DNA of 64,000 nucleotides. Origin: Serripes groenlandicus. Its lineage: Eukaryota; Mollusca; Bivalvia; Cardiida; Cardiidae. The notes under the pieces were generated by a model, which saw nothing but the letters and a program-made list of their open reading frames with translations, was not told where the DNA came from and searched no databases. The DNA lies in the NCBI GenBank assembly GCA_031761405.1, contig JASEVX010000008.1:73686514-73750513 (forward strand). The letters run 5' to 3'. The position numbers and the translations under genes are program-made. Positions 53,981 through 63,775 of the stretch are shown here, piece by piece (positions within the stretch are counted from its first letter, which is position 1; every line of letters begins with the position of its first letter).

Positions 53981-54212
53981 TTAACCCTTTCCCTCATACG
54001 ACAATTCTGCAGCAGACGACTTTGAAAGTATTTTGTCAAAACATAGAAAATCTCCATGTAATTGAATGGATAACCTATGACAAAAAGTGGAAAACATTGT
54101 GGAAAAAGGAGAAATTGCACGTTTTGTGCAATTTCTTCTTTTGTCACTATGTTTTCAAAAAGCCGTCTGCAGCAGAGGCGTCAGAAAGCGGCTATATGAG
54201 GGAAAGGGTTAA
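53981..54212. mobile_element. TTAA-type MITE, directly abutting
   Basis: TTAACCCTTTCCCTCATACG, B arm, centre GGAGAAATTGCACGTTTTGT, A arm GTCTGCAGCAGAGGCGTCAG and ATGAGGGAAAGGGTTAA. 232 bp, very well preserved, inverted relative to its neighbour. Confidence 0.9.
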
Positions 54213-54507
54213 ACTTTTACACTTTCAAACTTTCAAGAAATCTGTAGCAGACAACTTAAAAAATATCTCCAGAGGCAAGAATTTGGAAAATATCTAAAAA
54301 AAATCAAAGTATATAATTATTGAATTGAGTTGAAAACATAGGGTCAGCAGACAACTTTAAAACATAATGTCATAAAACATAATGAGCAATTTATCCTTTT
54401 GCCACAATGTTTACAACCAAATTTTCATTTCAAACTTTGTAAAAAGTATGGGAGACGAATTTCAACTTTTCATGAACCTATATATCCAAGTTGACTTCTG
54501 TCAGAAT
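54212..54507. repeat. Duplicated about 300-bp segment, copy 1
   Basis: AAACTTTTACACTTTCAAAC, AGAGGCAAGAATTTGGAAAA, GGAGACGAATTTCAACTTTT and CATGAACCTATATATCC are nearly identical to 57412-57715, which has an extra 14 bp (ATGTGAAAGGGTAC). MITE remains continue to about 54567. Confidence 0.88.
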
Positions 54508-54564
54508 GTTTTCAAAAGTTGTCTGCTGCAGAGGTGTTAGAAAGTGTCTATATCGTGGATAGGG

Positions 54565-54690
54565 TTAACATCCTAAAAACACCCTATAAGCCTATGCTGT
54601 GGGTACTCGCATCATATAGAGGCTTTGGTTGGATAATGAAAGAGAGAAATTGGGGGAATAGAGCTGTCAAAACCTACTAATTTGCGATTT
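54565..54690. repeat. Dispersed family copy, inverted
   Basis: AACACCCTATAAGCCTATGC and TGTGGGTACTCGCATCATAT, then AGAGAGAAATTGGGGGAATA and GAGCTGTC, correspond to 52790-53000 in reverse. Confidence 0.6.
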
Positions 54691-54817
54691 GCTTCAGATG
54701 TGTGAAAACGCATTTTCAACCGGGACAAATCTTAAGTGGATTCAGGCAAGATGTGTGTCCTATTCAATTAACAGCATTAAGTTTTAACACTTTAAATAAA
54801 CTATGTTTGGAAGCCAG

Positions 54818-55103
54818 GTCCAATTCCACAAGCCTTACTTAGCGTTAAGTATTACTTAAAGACTTAATGCCTGTTTCGTCATTTTTGTTTCCTATAATAT
54901 TTTGTAAAACATGAATGGTGGAATGTATTTAAGTGAAATTAGAATGGCTAAATTGATATAAACAGTTATCTTGCTGACTAACAATACTTGTTAAGAAACA
55001 AAATCTTATGGCATTTTTATAAGGAAAACAAAAATGATGAAATATTGCTTTTAAGTATTTAAGTATTACTTAGCGCTAAGTTATAAATGTTGGTGGAATT
55101 GAC
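54818..55103. mobile_element. 286-bp MITE with GCCAG target duplication
   Basis: Left end GTCCAATTCCACAAGCC..CTTAGCGTTAAGTA; right end TTACTTAGCGCTAAGTT..GGTGGAATTGAC. GCCAG stands at 54813-54817 and 55104-55108. This is the only copy seen in the window. Confidence 0.75.
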
Positions 55104-55109
55104 GCCAGT

Positions 55110-55655
55110 ATAGTGGATTCTGCGAATTACAGCCCAATTTCCAAAATTAAATATCATATTCTCATTTTATCCAAAATGTAATCTACATAGTCTAAATGCT
55201 AATTGTTTTATTAGTTTATTAATTTCATCTGCTTCATGAAGCGCCAGAAAACACATGAACAGGTAAATTAACTGGCTGTCGGGATAGAACTAAAAAACTG
55301 TTGATAACGTCATTAATTTCAGATCATCATAGTTATTGTGTTAGAGTCTATAAATATCATATGAGATAGTTGGTTATAGATAGAATGTTATCTGTACGAA
55401 GTATGTGTTATTTACTAATTATACCTATTGACTTTGAAGTAATCTTTATTTTGATAAAGGCAAAGAGATAATAATTATTATCTAGCTTGTTAGAAATTTG
55501 CTATAGTAAAAATGACGAAGCAAATTAGTTTTGTTTGTTTGCAGATCAAATAAACAGTGTAGATTAATATATCCAATAGATGCAGCAAAGTTCAAAACTT
55601 TGTTAATTGGATTACTTTCCACACAAAGGTAATGTTATTTAACATTTCTAGTTTT
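55110..55655. other. Unassigned sequence
   Basis: No recognised element except a short SINE-tail-like stretch at about 55265-55310 (AACTGGCTGTCGGGATAGAA). Confidence 0.4.
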
Positions 55656-55659
55656 TGCT

Positions 55660-55899
55660 TTAACCCCACTCCCCTTACCCACATAAATCCAATCTGCAGC
55701 AGACGACTTTCCAAAAACTTAGGAAAAAATATAACAAAATCTGAATAAATGAATGTATAATATTTAATTGGAGTTGAAAACACTGGCAAATGCAGAAATT
55801 GCACATTATGAGTATAATGAGCAATTTCTTCATTGTCCACACTGTTTTCAAAAGTCGTCTGCTGCAGAGGCATCAGAAAGCGTCTGTTTGTGGGAAAGA
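55660..55899. mobile_element. TTAA-type MITE
   Basis: TTAACCCCACTCCCCTTACC, B arm CAATCTGCAGCAGACGACTT, centre, and A arm GTCGTCTGCTGCAGAGGCAT then GTTTGTGGGAAAG. The right TTAA is eroded. An A-end fragment of another copy occupies 56097-56187. Confidence 0.82.
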
Positions 55900-56244
55900 T
55901 ATAAAAAAGCTATATATTGAAAATACAATAAATATTTGGGCTAATTAAAAGTCTAAGTAGGAAGACTATTGTCTGGGAATGTTGTTGTGTAATTACAATA
56001 AAAAAAAAAATGTAATTAATGATTGGAATTGAAATAAGACTTACTGCTATAGTAAACTTGTGGACCATAACTATTGAAAAGAGCTCAAACAATTGTGGCA
56101 AAATGAAAAATTGCTTTTACCACAGTGTTTTCAAAACTAGTCTGCTGTAAAGATGTTAATATGGGTCTGCAGTTGGGAAAGGGTTAAAGAAGAAAGCAAG
56201 TTAAAAATGAATCGGATACAAACTGTTATGAAGTCCACTTAACA

Positions 56245-56470
56245 GGAATCCACTGTGGTCGAGTGGTTAGCGTCAGGGATTTGAAACCGGATGTCCCGGG
56301 TTCGGTCCCCAGTCACGGCACTACGGTCATGGTGGAGTGCCCTTGGGCAAGGCACATTTTCTAGCCTAGTACTGGTTTGTTTACCCAGGGATCATGAATA
56401 AGTGAACTGTCGCCGTGATATAACTGAAATAATGTTGAAAGCAGGGTAAATTTCCAATAAAACAAACAAA
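56245..56470 (+). mobile_element. SINE family B, well preserved
   Basis: A box TGTGGTCGAGTGGTTAGCGT, B box GGGTTCGGTCCCCAG, the core GGTGGAGTGCCCTTGGGCAA, a 3' region GCCGTGATATAACTGAAATA and an AATAAAACAAACAAAAC tail. Confidence 0.9.
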
Positions 56471-56484
56471 ACAAAAAGTCAATT

Positions 56485-56700
56485 TAACACTTTCCTACAT
56501 ATAACATATCTGTAGTGGATGACTTCTGGTACTGTCAAAGCAAAAAAAGGAAAATCTCCATAAGTGAAGATTATAAGTAATAATTGAAATGAGTTGAAGA
56601 CATTGTGGCAAACATAAACTGCTCATTATGCGTAATTTTTCCATTTCTCAGAACGTTTTCAGATATATGTCAAAATGCATCTACAAGTGGGAATTAAGGT
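56485..56700. mobile_element. TTAA-type MITE, degraded
   Basis: TTAACACTTTCCTACATATA (B), AACATTGTGGCAAACATAAA (centre) and AAAATGCATCTACAAGTGGG (A) remain. Confidence 0.65.
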
Positions 56701-56874
56701 TTTCAAGGTCGTATAATTTTTTTTTTTGATGAGGTGAATTAAGGAAGAAAGCAAGTGAAATGAATCCTGTACAAAAATTGTCATGAAGTCAAATTTAATG
56801 GTTGAAAAGGTCACATACAATTTCAATAGTAAAATATTGTTACCCTGTAATTATAAGCTGGGTATATCAAGTAT

Positions 56875-57178
56875 AATTGATTGATTGATTGATTGGGGTT
56901 TAACGCCGTTTTTAACAATTTCTCAGTCATATCATGGCGGCCAGTTCACCTACTCATGCATTTCCTGGTTTTCTAACACCAGTACTCCACACAACAATCT
57001 TCCCAAGCAACTGGCTGCTTTTCCACATAGACTTAGCCCATTGGTGGCAGACGAATGACGCATGTCGCATTGACTTTTGTCAATCGTCGGAAAGAAAGTT
57101 GGCCGAGCCGGGATTCAAACTCACAACCCCTGGATTGACAGCCCGCGTCGCTACCGACTGAGCTACCGGGGGTCGGCA
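56875..57178 (-). mobile_element. SINE family C, full-length reference copy
   Basis: Read on the minus strand: A box CCCCGGTAGCTCAGTCGGTA, B box TTGTGAGTTTGAATCCCGG, then CGACATGCGTCATTCGTCTG, CAGCCAGTTGCTTGGGAAGA, GGTGAACTGGCCGCCATGAT, GCGTTAAACCCC and an (AATC)n tail. The tRNA-derived promoter and simple-repeat tail make it a Pol III SINE. The other family C pieces are head-only or tail-only. Confidence 0.92.
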
Positions 57179-57206
57179 TATCAAGTATAAAAGGGACTCT
57201 TTTACG

Positions 57207-57413
57207 TTAAACCTTTCCCAGATACAATACATATGTAGCAGACGAATTTTAAAACATCTAGGCAAATAATTATATGTGACAGATCTGTATTATTATAAAA
57301 AGAAGTTGAAAGCATAATGGCAAAACAAACAATTATGCCTTAATTTTGCCACAATGTTTTCCAAGGTCAACTGCTGAGAGGCGTCAGAAAGCGTCTATAT
57401 GAGGGAAACGTTT
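57207..57413. mobile_element. TTAA-type MITE
   Basis: GTTAAACCTTTCCCAGATAC, B arm AATACATATGTAGCAGACGA, A arm GAGGCGTCAGAAAGCGTCTA and ATGAGGGAAACGTTTAA. Confidence 0.78.
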
Positions 57414-57715
57414 AAACTTTTACACTTTCAAACTTTCAAGAAATCTGTAGCAGACAACTTAAAAAATATCTCTAGAGGCAAGAATTTGGAAAATATCTAA
57501 ACAAAAATCAAAGTATATAATTATTGAATTGAGTTGAAAACATAGGGTCAGCAGACAACTTTAAAACATGCATGTCATAAAACATAATGAGCAATTTATC
57601 CTTTTGCCACAATGTTTACAACCAAATCTTCATTTCAAACTTTGTAAAAAGTGTGGGAGACGAATTTCAACTTTTCATGAACCTATATATCCATGTGAAA
57701 GGGTACAAGTTGACT
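57412..57715. repeat. Duplicated about 300-bp segment, copy 2
   Basis: Near-identical to 54212-54507 and preceded by the same MITE end, so the duplicated block includes the element edge. A 14-bp insertion lies near 57693. Confidence 0.88.
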
Positions 57716-57720
57716 TCTGT

Positions 57721-57870
57721 AAACAGTGCAGATCCATATCAGCCTGTCCATCTTCTCATTAATAGACTCTATGCAAGTTGACAGAAGCTTTTTACAATGT
57801 AAAATATAGAACAGTGGAGTGTTTAATCAGACTGTGGAGATGAACAGGCTGATATGGATCTGCACTGTTT
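57721..57870. mobile_element. 150-bp palindromic MITE
   Basis: AAACAGTGCAGATCCATATC then AGCCTGTCCATC at the left is mirrored by GATGAACAGGCTGATATGGA then TCTGCACTGTTT at the right. It inserted at the end of the duplicated segment. I have seen similar CAGTGCAGA..CAGGCTGAT palindromes in bivalve DNA. Confidence 0.82.
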
Positions 57871-57879
57871 CACAAAAGC

Positions 57880-58245
57880 CAGCTTATACCTTTTCCAATG
57901 GACAAGCTCACAATTTAAAGAGTTGAAAACATATTTTTACAAATTTTGAATATCACATAAACATGGGTGGGAGAATTACTATCTATTAGATAGAGAGTTG
58001 AACATGATACTGAAACTCTACACCCCAGCATGGTTTGACATTGCGACACTGACAGTCATAAAATAATGTTCAAGTTCTGTCAACCATGAACATTTTCATC
58101 TGGCATGATTTGCCCTCCTTTCCACTTTTGAAAACATTGTGTCAAAAGGAGAAATTGGTCTAAACAAGTTTTTCCAGTAATGATACTTTCATTTATAGGA
58201 ATGAACCATGTTTGAGAACTAAAAAAGAGAGAGATAGTTTCTAGT
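57880..58245. other. Unassigned, with MITE-centre remnants
   Basis: Includes AACATTGTGTCAAAAGGAGA at 58133, a MITE-centre remnant. The rest is unassigned. Confidence 0.4.
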
Positions 58246-58249
58246 TGTT

Positions 58250-58434
58250 TCTAACCCTTTCTCACATACAACAAAATTGCAGCAGATGACTTTGATTTAA
58301 CATATAAGCAAAAAACAGTGTAAAACATTGTGGCAAAAAGAGAAATTGTACATAATGAGCAATATCTCCTTTCCGCACAATGTTTTAAAATATCATCTGC
58401 AGCAGACTGCACCTGCAGGTCGGAAAAGAGTTAA
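58250..58434. mobile_element. TTAA-type MITE, shortened
   Basis: CTAACCCTTTCTCACATACA (B), AGAAATTGTACATAATGAGC centre, ATCATCTGCAGCAGACTGCA (A) and GGAAAAGAGTTAA. Confidence 0.78.
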
Positions 58435-58670
58435 TTGTTAAAGAGAAATAGGAACACTGTATAATGTTATCTCCCTGGGCCAGTAGTAATAAATGAAGTA
58501 TTTATTGTAAAGTGGGTTTTTTGACATGGGCAAAAAAGGAATTACAATTTAGGGGAAATAAAATAGAATTAAAATGTGCATGATGGTGCAAGGTGGATTT
58601 AATTAACATATATTATGTTGGGTTTTTATATCACAGATGCAAGTGTTGTTACATTCACTCTTCTGTTTAT

Positions 58671-58894
58671 TTAACTCTTTCCCACATGCAGACACATTTT
58701 AACACTAATCTTCAGCAGATGACTTTGAAACACATTGTGGCAAATATTGCTCATAATCAGCAATACCTCCTTTTGCCGCAATGTTTTCAACTCTATTTAA
58801 TGATTAAACTGTCATTCATGGAGATTTTCCAATTTTTACTAAGATGTTTTCAAAGTCATCTGCTGCAGCTTTGTTGTATGTGGGAAAGGATTAA
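58671..58894. mobile_element. TTAA-type MITE
   Basis: TTAACTCTTTCCCACATGCA, AGCAGATGACTTTGAAACAC, ATTGCTCATAATCAGCAATA centre, GTCATCTGCTGCAGCTTTGT and ATGTGGGAAAGGATTAA. Confidence 0.85.
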
Positions 58895-58944
58895 TTTAAC
58901 AGCTGTTGGTTTTTCTCCAATTAATCTTAAACTGTATCCTTTTG

Positions 58945-59195
58945 TATTCGGCCTTGATGATGTAGTAGTAGAGCCTCCCCCATGGATGCGGAAGGTCGTA
59001 GGCTCGATCGACGGCCTGGTCATACCAAAGACTTTGAAAATGGTAGTAATGGCTGGCCTCCGGGGCACTCAAGGTTGCGGGGTTTACATTACAACTGAAA
59101 GACTCGGGTGTCAGGATAAATGGACCATGCAGTAGTACTGGTAACTAACCCAGGAAACGCCATGATATTGTTGCCCCGTAAAACACCAAACAATT
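58945..59195 (+). mobile_element. SINE family A, long copy
   Basis: CGGCCTTGATGATGTAGTAG (A-box region), GTAGGCTCGATCGACGG (B-box region), GGTCATACCAAAGACTTTGA, GTTGCGGGGTTTACATTAC, GGTGTCAGGATAAATGGACC, CCAGGAAACGCCATGATATT and a GTAAAACACCAAACAATT tail. Confidence 0.9.
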
Positions 59196-59224
59196 AATTT
59201 ATTGATATTACATTCCTTTGAAAA

Positions 59225-59645
59225 AAATGAACATAAATTAATTTTAATGTTGTCAACACTTCTGAAAATATTATGGGGAAAACAAGAGATTACTGGATGT
59301 GATTGAAATAGTCACTTATTGAATATGACCTGAAACAGCCTTCATGAATTACATTTATTGAGGTCAACTGCATACAGGAAAGGTAACATAGACTCAAAAG
59401 TGTCCAAAATAAATTTGAACTACTCCTTTTCTTACAATGTTTTCAAATGACTTATCATTTATAATAGTCTGTATGAATCATAGAGTTACGATATTCTCTA
59501 TTTAGATCTTGATATCTTAACTCGTTCAATTCCTGCCTCTTTTTCACAGGTGAAAGAAATAAAAAAAAAAAAAAAGTATTTTAGTTCCTACAATGAATTT
59601 TATCACCGGACACTTCTAACTAGTAAAGTTTTTGCATATTTATGG
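59225..59645. other. Unassigned sequence
   Basis: AT-rich with a poly-A run near 59562-59575. Nothing else recognised. Confidence 0.4.
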
Positions 59646-59654
59646 AATAGACTT

Positions 59655-60205
59655 TGATAAATATAGATGAATGATATGTGAACAATGTTAATGAAGATAA
59701 GACTCCACACATATGAATGATTGCTATACAATGTAAACCAAGATTAGACTCCACAAATATGAATGATTGCTATACAATGTAAACCAAGATTAGACTATAA
59801 ATATGAATGATCTGTGTTCAATGTAAACCAAGATTAGACTCTATAAATATGAATGATATGTGTACACTGTAAACCAAGATTAGAATCCATAAATATGAAT
59901 GATCCGTGTACACTGTAAACCAAGATTAGACTCTATAAATATGAATGATCTGTGTACAATGTAAACCAAGATTAGACTCAACAAATATGAATGATCTGTG
60001 TACACTGTAAACCAAGATTAGAATCCATAAATATGAATGATCTGTGTACAATGTAAACCAGGATTAGACTATAAATATGAATGATATGTGTACAATGTAA
60101 ACCAAGATTAGACTCCACAAATATGAATGATTGGTGTACAATGTAAACCAAGATTAGACTCCACAAATATGAATGATCTGTGTACAATGTAAACCAAGAT
60201 TAGAC
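59655..60205. repeat. 46-bp minisatellite, about 11 copies
   Basis: Unit AAACCAAGATTAGACTCCAC, AAATATGAATGATCTGTGTA, CAATGT; some monomers are two to four bases shorter. Confidence 0.94.
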
Positions 60206-60224
60206 TGCACATTCTGATAAATTT

Positions 60225-60346
60225 TTCCCTTAATCACAATGTTTTCAACTGAATTCCATGATCAAACTTTCCTTTATTTTTGCCTTGATTTATTTCAAAG
60301 TCATCTGCCACAGATGTGTTGTAGATGGGAAAGGGTTAAGTCACCC
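60225..60346. mobile_element. TTAA-type MITE, B half only
   Basis: TAATCACAATGTTTTCAACT, CAAAGTCATCTGCCACAGAT and TAGATGGGAAAGGGTTAA. The A half is replaced by the minisatellite. Confidence 0.75.
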
Positions 60347-60637
60347 ACAGCAGGAAAAGGGTTAACAAAGTGATACAACATGCATCTTGTAGGTTTCATG
60401 ACCACCTGTGATTTATTTTAGACTTCAAAAGTTCATAGTGATAAATGCAGCTGGAAAAAACAACTGTTAACATTATCCTTGTACTAAAAACAATATTCTA
60501 GCAGTGAATTCTATGGAATTCGAATTGATAAATGTAGCTGGACAAAAAACCGAACTGTATTAAACTTTAGCTACTATCTGTGTACTACTAGTAATATCCT
60601 TCCATTCTACAGCATGATAAGTTTTAGCTCACCTGAC

Positions 60638-60936
60638 TGAAAAATACTGAAGGTGAGAATTTGCATTTCTAGCTCACCTGTGCTCAGCCATATTCCAAGT
60701 TTCAGCATGCTTAAATTTTGTCAGAATGGGTGTTTTGATGATATATAGGCTAGGTTTGAACATGGTTCTAATGTGGTAAAAAACTAGGTCACTTCGCCAA
60801 ATTGAAGGAAATACTTGTTAGGACTCTACTGGTAGGTTACCTGACCACAAAATGAGTTGTTGTGATTGACTAATGATGTGGTTGGCATAATTCAGGTGAG
60901 CCATCTAGAGCCATTATGGCCCTCTTGTTTTTCTCT
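60638..60936 (-). mobile_element. Bivalve-type interspersed element, short copy
   Basis: On the minus strand it opens AAACAAGAGGGCCATAATGG and ends ..TCAGGTGAGCTAAAA. These are the terminal signatures of 5397-6256, but the interior differs and lacks the about 180-bp repeats. Confidence 0.7.
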
Positions 60937-61093
60937 CTATTGGATTGACAGGTCACACTTTCATGTCAAAGGTTAATTACCAGCCATTATGGATGTTCAT
61001 CCAGGCATGTTTCCTAGATGAGTAGTACTGGTCGGTCACCCGGGGATCATGAGCTGTAATGTGTTGATGTAACAGCCATCTTCTCTACTGTAC

Positions 61094-61202
61094 CCGAATA
61101 ACAGGCCCATTCAAAATTATGAACAGTTTGCACAATTTTATGATATGTAAATTGGATGGGATCACAATTCTGGCCAACGTAGCATTTTCTTTCCTCTTTA
61201 CC
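61094..61202 (-). CDS. Candidate exon, far upstream on the minus strand
   Basis: Acceptor TTTGGGGGAAATTCAG and donor GTACAG bound 109 bp (36 codons plus one base) reading GKEERKCYVGQNCDPIQFTY then HKIVQTVHNFEWACYS. The composition is protein-like. The acceptor tract is purine-rich and the phase does not join the 46.8-kb candidate directly. It may belong to the same gene or be a chance frame. Confidence 0.25.
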
Positions 61203-61263
61203 CTGAATTTCCCCCAAAATAGTGGTAAAATACATGACCAATCAACCTTGTTTTATATCTTTA

Positions 61264-62250
61264 AAGGAATTCAGATGCTTAGATTAATCACATGGTAACA
61301 TGGTAATCTTATCATATCCAAGTTTAGATGCATAGATTAATCACATTGTAACAGGGTAATCATATCCAAGTTTAGATGCATAGATTAATCACATGGTAAC
61401 ATGGTAATCATATCCAAGTTTAAATGTATAGATTAATCACATCATGGTAATCATATCCAAGTTTAGATGCATAGATTCATCACATGGTAACATGGTAATC
61501 ATATCGAAGTTTAGATGCATAGATTAATCATATGGTAACATGGTAATCATATCCAAGTTTAGATGCATAGATTCATCACATGGTAACATGGTAATCATAT
61601 CGAAGTTTAGATGCATAGATTAATCATATGGTAACATGGTAATCATATCCAAGTTAAGATGCATAGATTAATCACATGGTAACATGGTAATCATATCCAA
61701 GTTTAGATGCATAGCTTAATCATATGGTAACATGGTAATCATATCCAAGTTTAGATGCATAGCTTAATCACATGGTAACATGGTAATCATATCCAAGTTT
61801 AGATGCATAGAATAATCACATGGTAACATGGTAATCATGCATATCCAAGTTTAGATGCATAGATTAATCACATGGTAACATAGTAATCATATCCAAGTTT
61901 AGATGCATAGATTAATCACATGGTAACATGGTAATCATATCCAAGTTTAGATGCATAGATTAATCACATGGTAACATGGTAATCATATCCAAGTTTAGAT
62001 GCATAGATTAATCACATGGTAACATGGTATTCTTATCCAAGTTTAGATGCATAGATTAATCACATGATAACATAGTAATCATATCCAAGTTTAGACGTAT
62101 AGAATAACCACATGGTAACATGATAATCATATCTAAGTTTAGATGCATAGATTAATCACATGGTAACATGGTAATCATATCTAAGTTTAGATGCACAGAT
62201 TAATCAAATGGTAATATGGTAATCATATCCAAGTTTGATGCATAGATTGT
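61264..62250. repeat. 48-bp minisatellite, about 20 copies
   Basis: Unit TTAGATGCATAGATTAATCA, CATGGTAACATGGTAATCAT, ATCCAAGT. The unit itself contains the short repeat ATGGTAACATGGTAAT. Confidence 0.95.
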
Positions 62251-62305
62251 CCAATACCACAGTGCATTCTGGGAAACTGAAACCATGTGGAATATGCAAT
62301 CATTT

Positions 62306-62515
62306 AACCCATACAACAAATCTGCAGGAGACATGTTTGAAAACATTCAGTAAAAAATATAGAAACTCAATAAATGAAAGAAAATTATTGAATAAAGCTT
62401 AAAACACTGTGGTAAAAAGGGGATATTGCTTGTTATGAGCAAATTTACCCCCTTTTCTACAATGTTGTCAAAAGTCTTTAGCTGCAGAGGCATTAGAAAG
62501 CAGATCTGTTTAATA
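62306..62515. mobile_element. TTAA-type MITE
   Basis: TTAACCCATACAACAAATCT, GGATATTGCTTGTTATGAGC centre and TTTAGCTGCAGAGGCATTAG (A). The right terminus is lost. Confidence 0.72.
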
Positions 62516-62765
62516 AAAAGAAAGCATCACATGAATTTTATTGTGGAATTTGATAATTTTTGATAATATTCTCGTAAAGTGCAACTGTTAATTTGTTTTC
62601 TTGGCCATAAAACTAAAACTCTCACAGCTAATATCTTTTTCCTGATATGGGCAATCTTTTATGATGTAAAAACAGAAAGAGAAATAGGCTAACCCTTTCC
62701 CACAATGTCTTCAATGCTTTATTATTATATGACTGGCACTCTGAATTAACCAACATTATGATATT

Positions 62766-62964
62766 TTAATCCGTTCCCAACTGCAGACGCCTTTTGACGC
62801 AATAGCAGCTGACGAGTTTTGAAAACATGGTGGCCAAAGGTCCTTTGGCCTCAATGTTTTCAACTTTATTTAACAATTACTCTTTTATGAAGATTTTTCA
62901 GGTTTTTATCACTATGTTTTCAAAGTCGTCTGCTGCAGATTTGTTGTATGTGGGAAAGGGTTAA
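62766..62964. mobile_element. TTAA-type MITE
   Basis: TTAATCCGTTCCCAACTGCA, GACGCAATAGCAGCTGACGA, a reduced centre (GGCCAAAGGTCCTTTGGCC) and GTCGTCTGCTGCAGATTTGT then ATGTGGGAAAGGGTTAA. Confidence 0.82.
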
Positions 62965-63039
62965 ACGGGTGTAGTAAGCAATCAATTTGCACAATCAAGC
63001 TATATATATACCTTCTATATATCAGAGGCATCATTCATG

Positions 63040-63221
63040 GTTTTTTTTACTTAAAAATAGAAAATCTCTATAATTGAATGGATAACCTATTACTAAGTGG
63101 AAAACATTGTGGCAAAAGGAGAAATTGCTTGTTTTGAGCTATTTTTTCTTTGTCAATTTGTTTTCAAAAAGCCTTCTGCTGCAGAGGTGTCAGAAAGCGT
63201 CGATATGAGGGAAAGGGTTAA
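63040..63221. mobile_element. TTAA-type MITE, right part, sharing TTAA with the next
   Basis: AATTGAATGGATAACCTATT spacer, GGAGAAATTGCTTGTTTTGA centre, A arm and ATATGAGGGAAAGGGTTAA. The B end is missing. The terminal TTAA (63218-63221) also begins the next copy. Confidence 0.82.
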
Positions 63222-63422
63222 TTCTTTCCAATATTACAAATGCTTTCTGATGTCTCTGCAGCAGATGAAATTTGAAAACATTATTGCAAAATGAGCAATT
63301 TCACCTTTTGCAACAATGTTTTCAAGTTTCTAATCAATGATTAAACTTTCATTTAAAGACTCTGATTTGCCATATTTTTAACGGGTATGTTTTCAAAGTC
63401 AGCTGCTGCAGATTTATTTTCC
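63218..63422. mobile_element. TTAA-type MITE, abutting
   Basis: TTAATTCTTTCCAATATTAC, GATGTCTCTGCAGCAGATGA, a centre with one arm shortened, and GTCAGCTGCTGCAGATTTAT. The right terminus is lost. Confidence 0.78.
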
Positions 63423-63539
63423 TGCAGACGTTTTCAAAGCGAACAATCCTAAAAGTACAATCAACAGTATAGACATACAAAAAGTCTGCAGCAGAAGACT
63501 TAGAAAGAGATTATCTATGTTATTGAAAGTATCGTTATT

Positions 63540-63775
63540 GAAAGGAATCCTCCGTGGTTGAGTGGTTACCGTCGGGGATTTGGAACCAGGTGTCCCAGGC
63601 TCGAACCCCTGTTGTGGTGTGCCGGTCATGGTGGAGTGCCCTAGGGCAAGGCACATTTCCTAACCTAGTTGTAACTGGTTTGTTTACCCAGGGATCATGA
63701 ATAAAGTGAACTGTCGCCGTGATATAACTGAAGCAATGTTGAAAACGGCTAAAACTGCAATAAAACAAACAATCA
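63540..63775 (+). mobile_element. SINE family B
   Basis: CCGTGGTTGAGTGGTTACCG (A box), CCAGGCTCGAACCCCTG (B box), the core GGTGGAGTGCCCTAGGGCAA, GGGATCATGAATAAAGTGAA and an AATAAAACAAACAATC tail. It has inserted between MITE fragments. A further MITE A-end fragment (63780-63895) follows. Confidence 0.88.
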
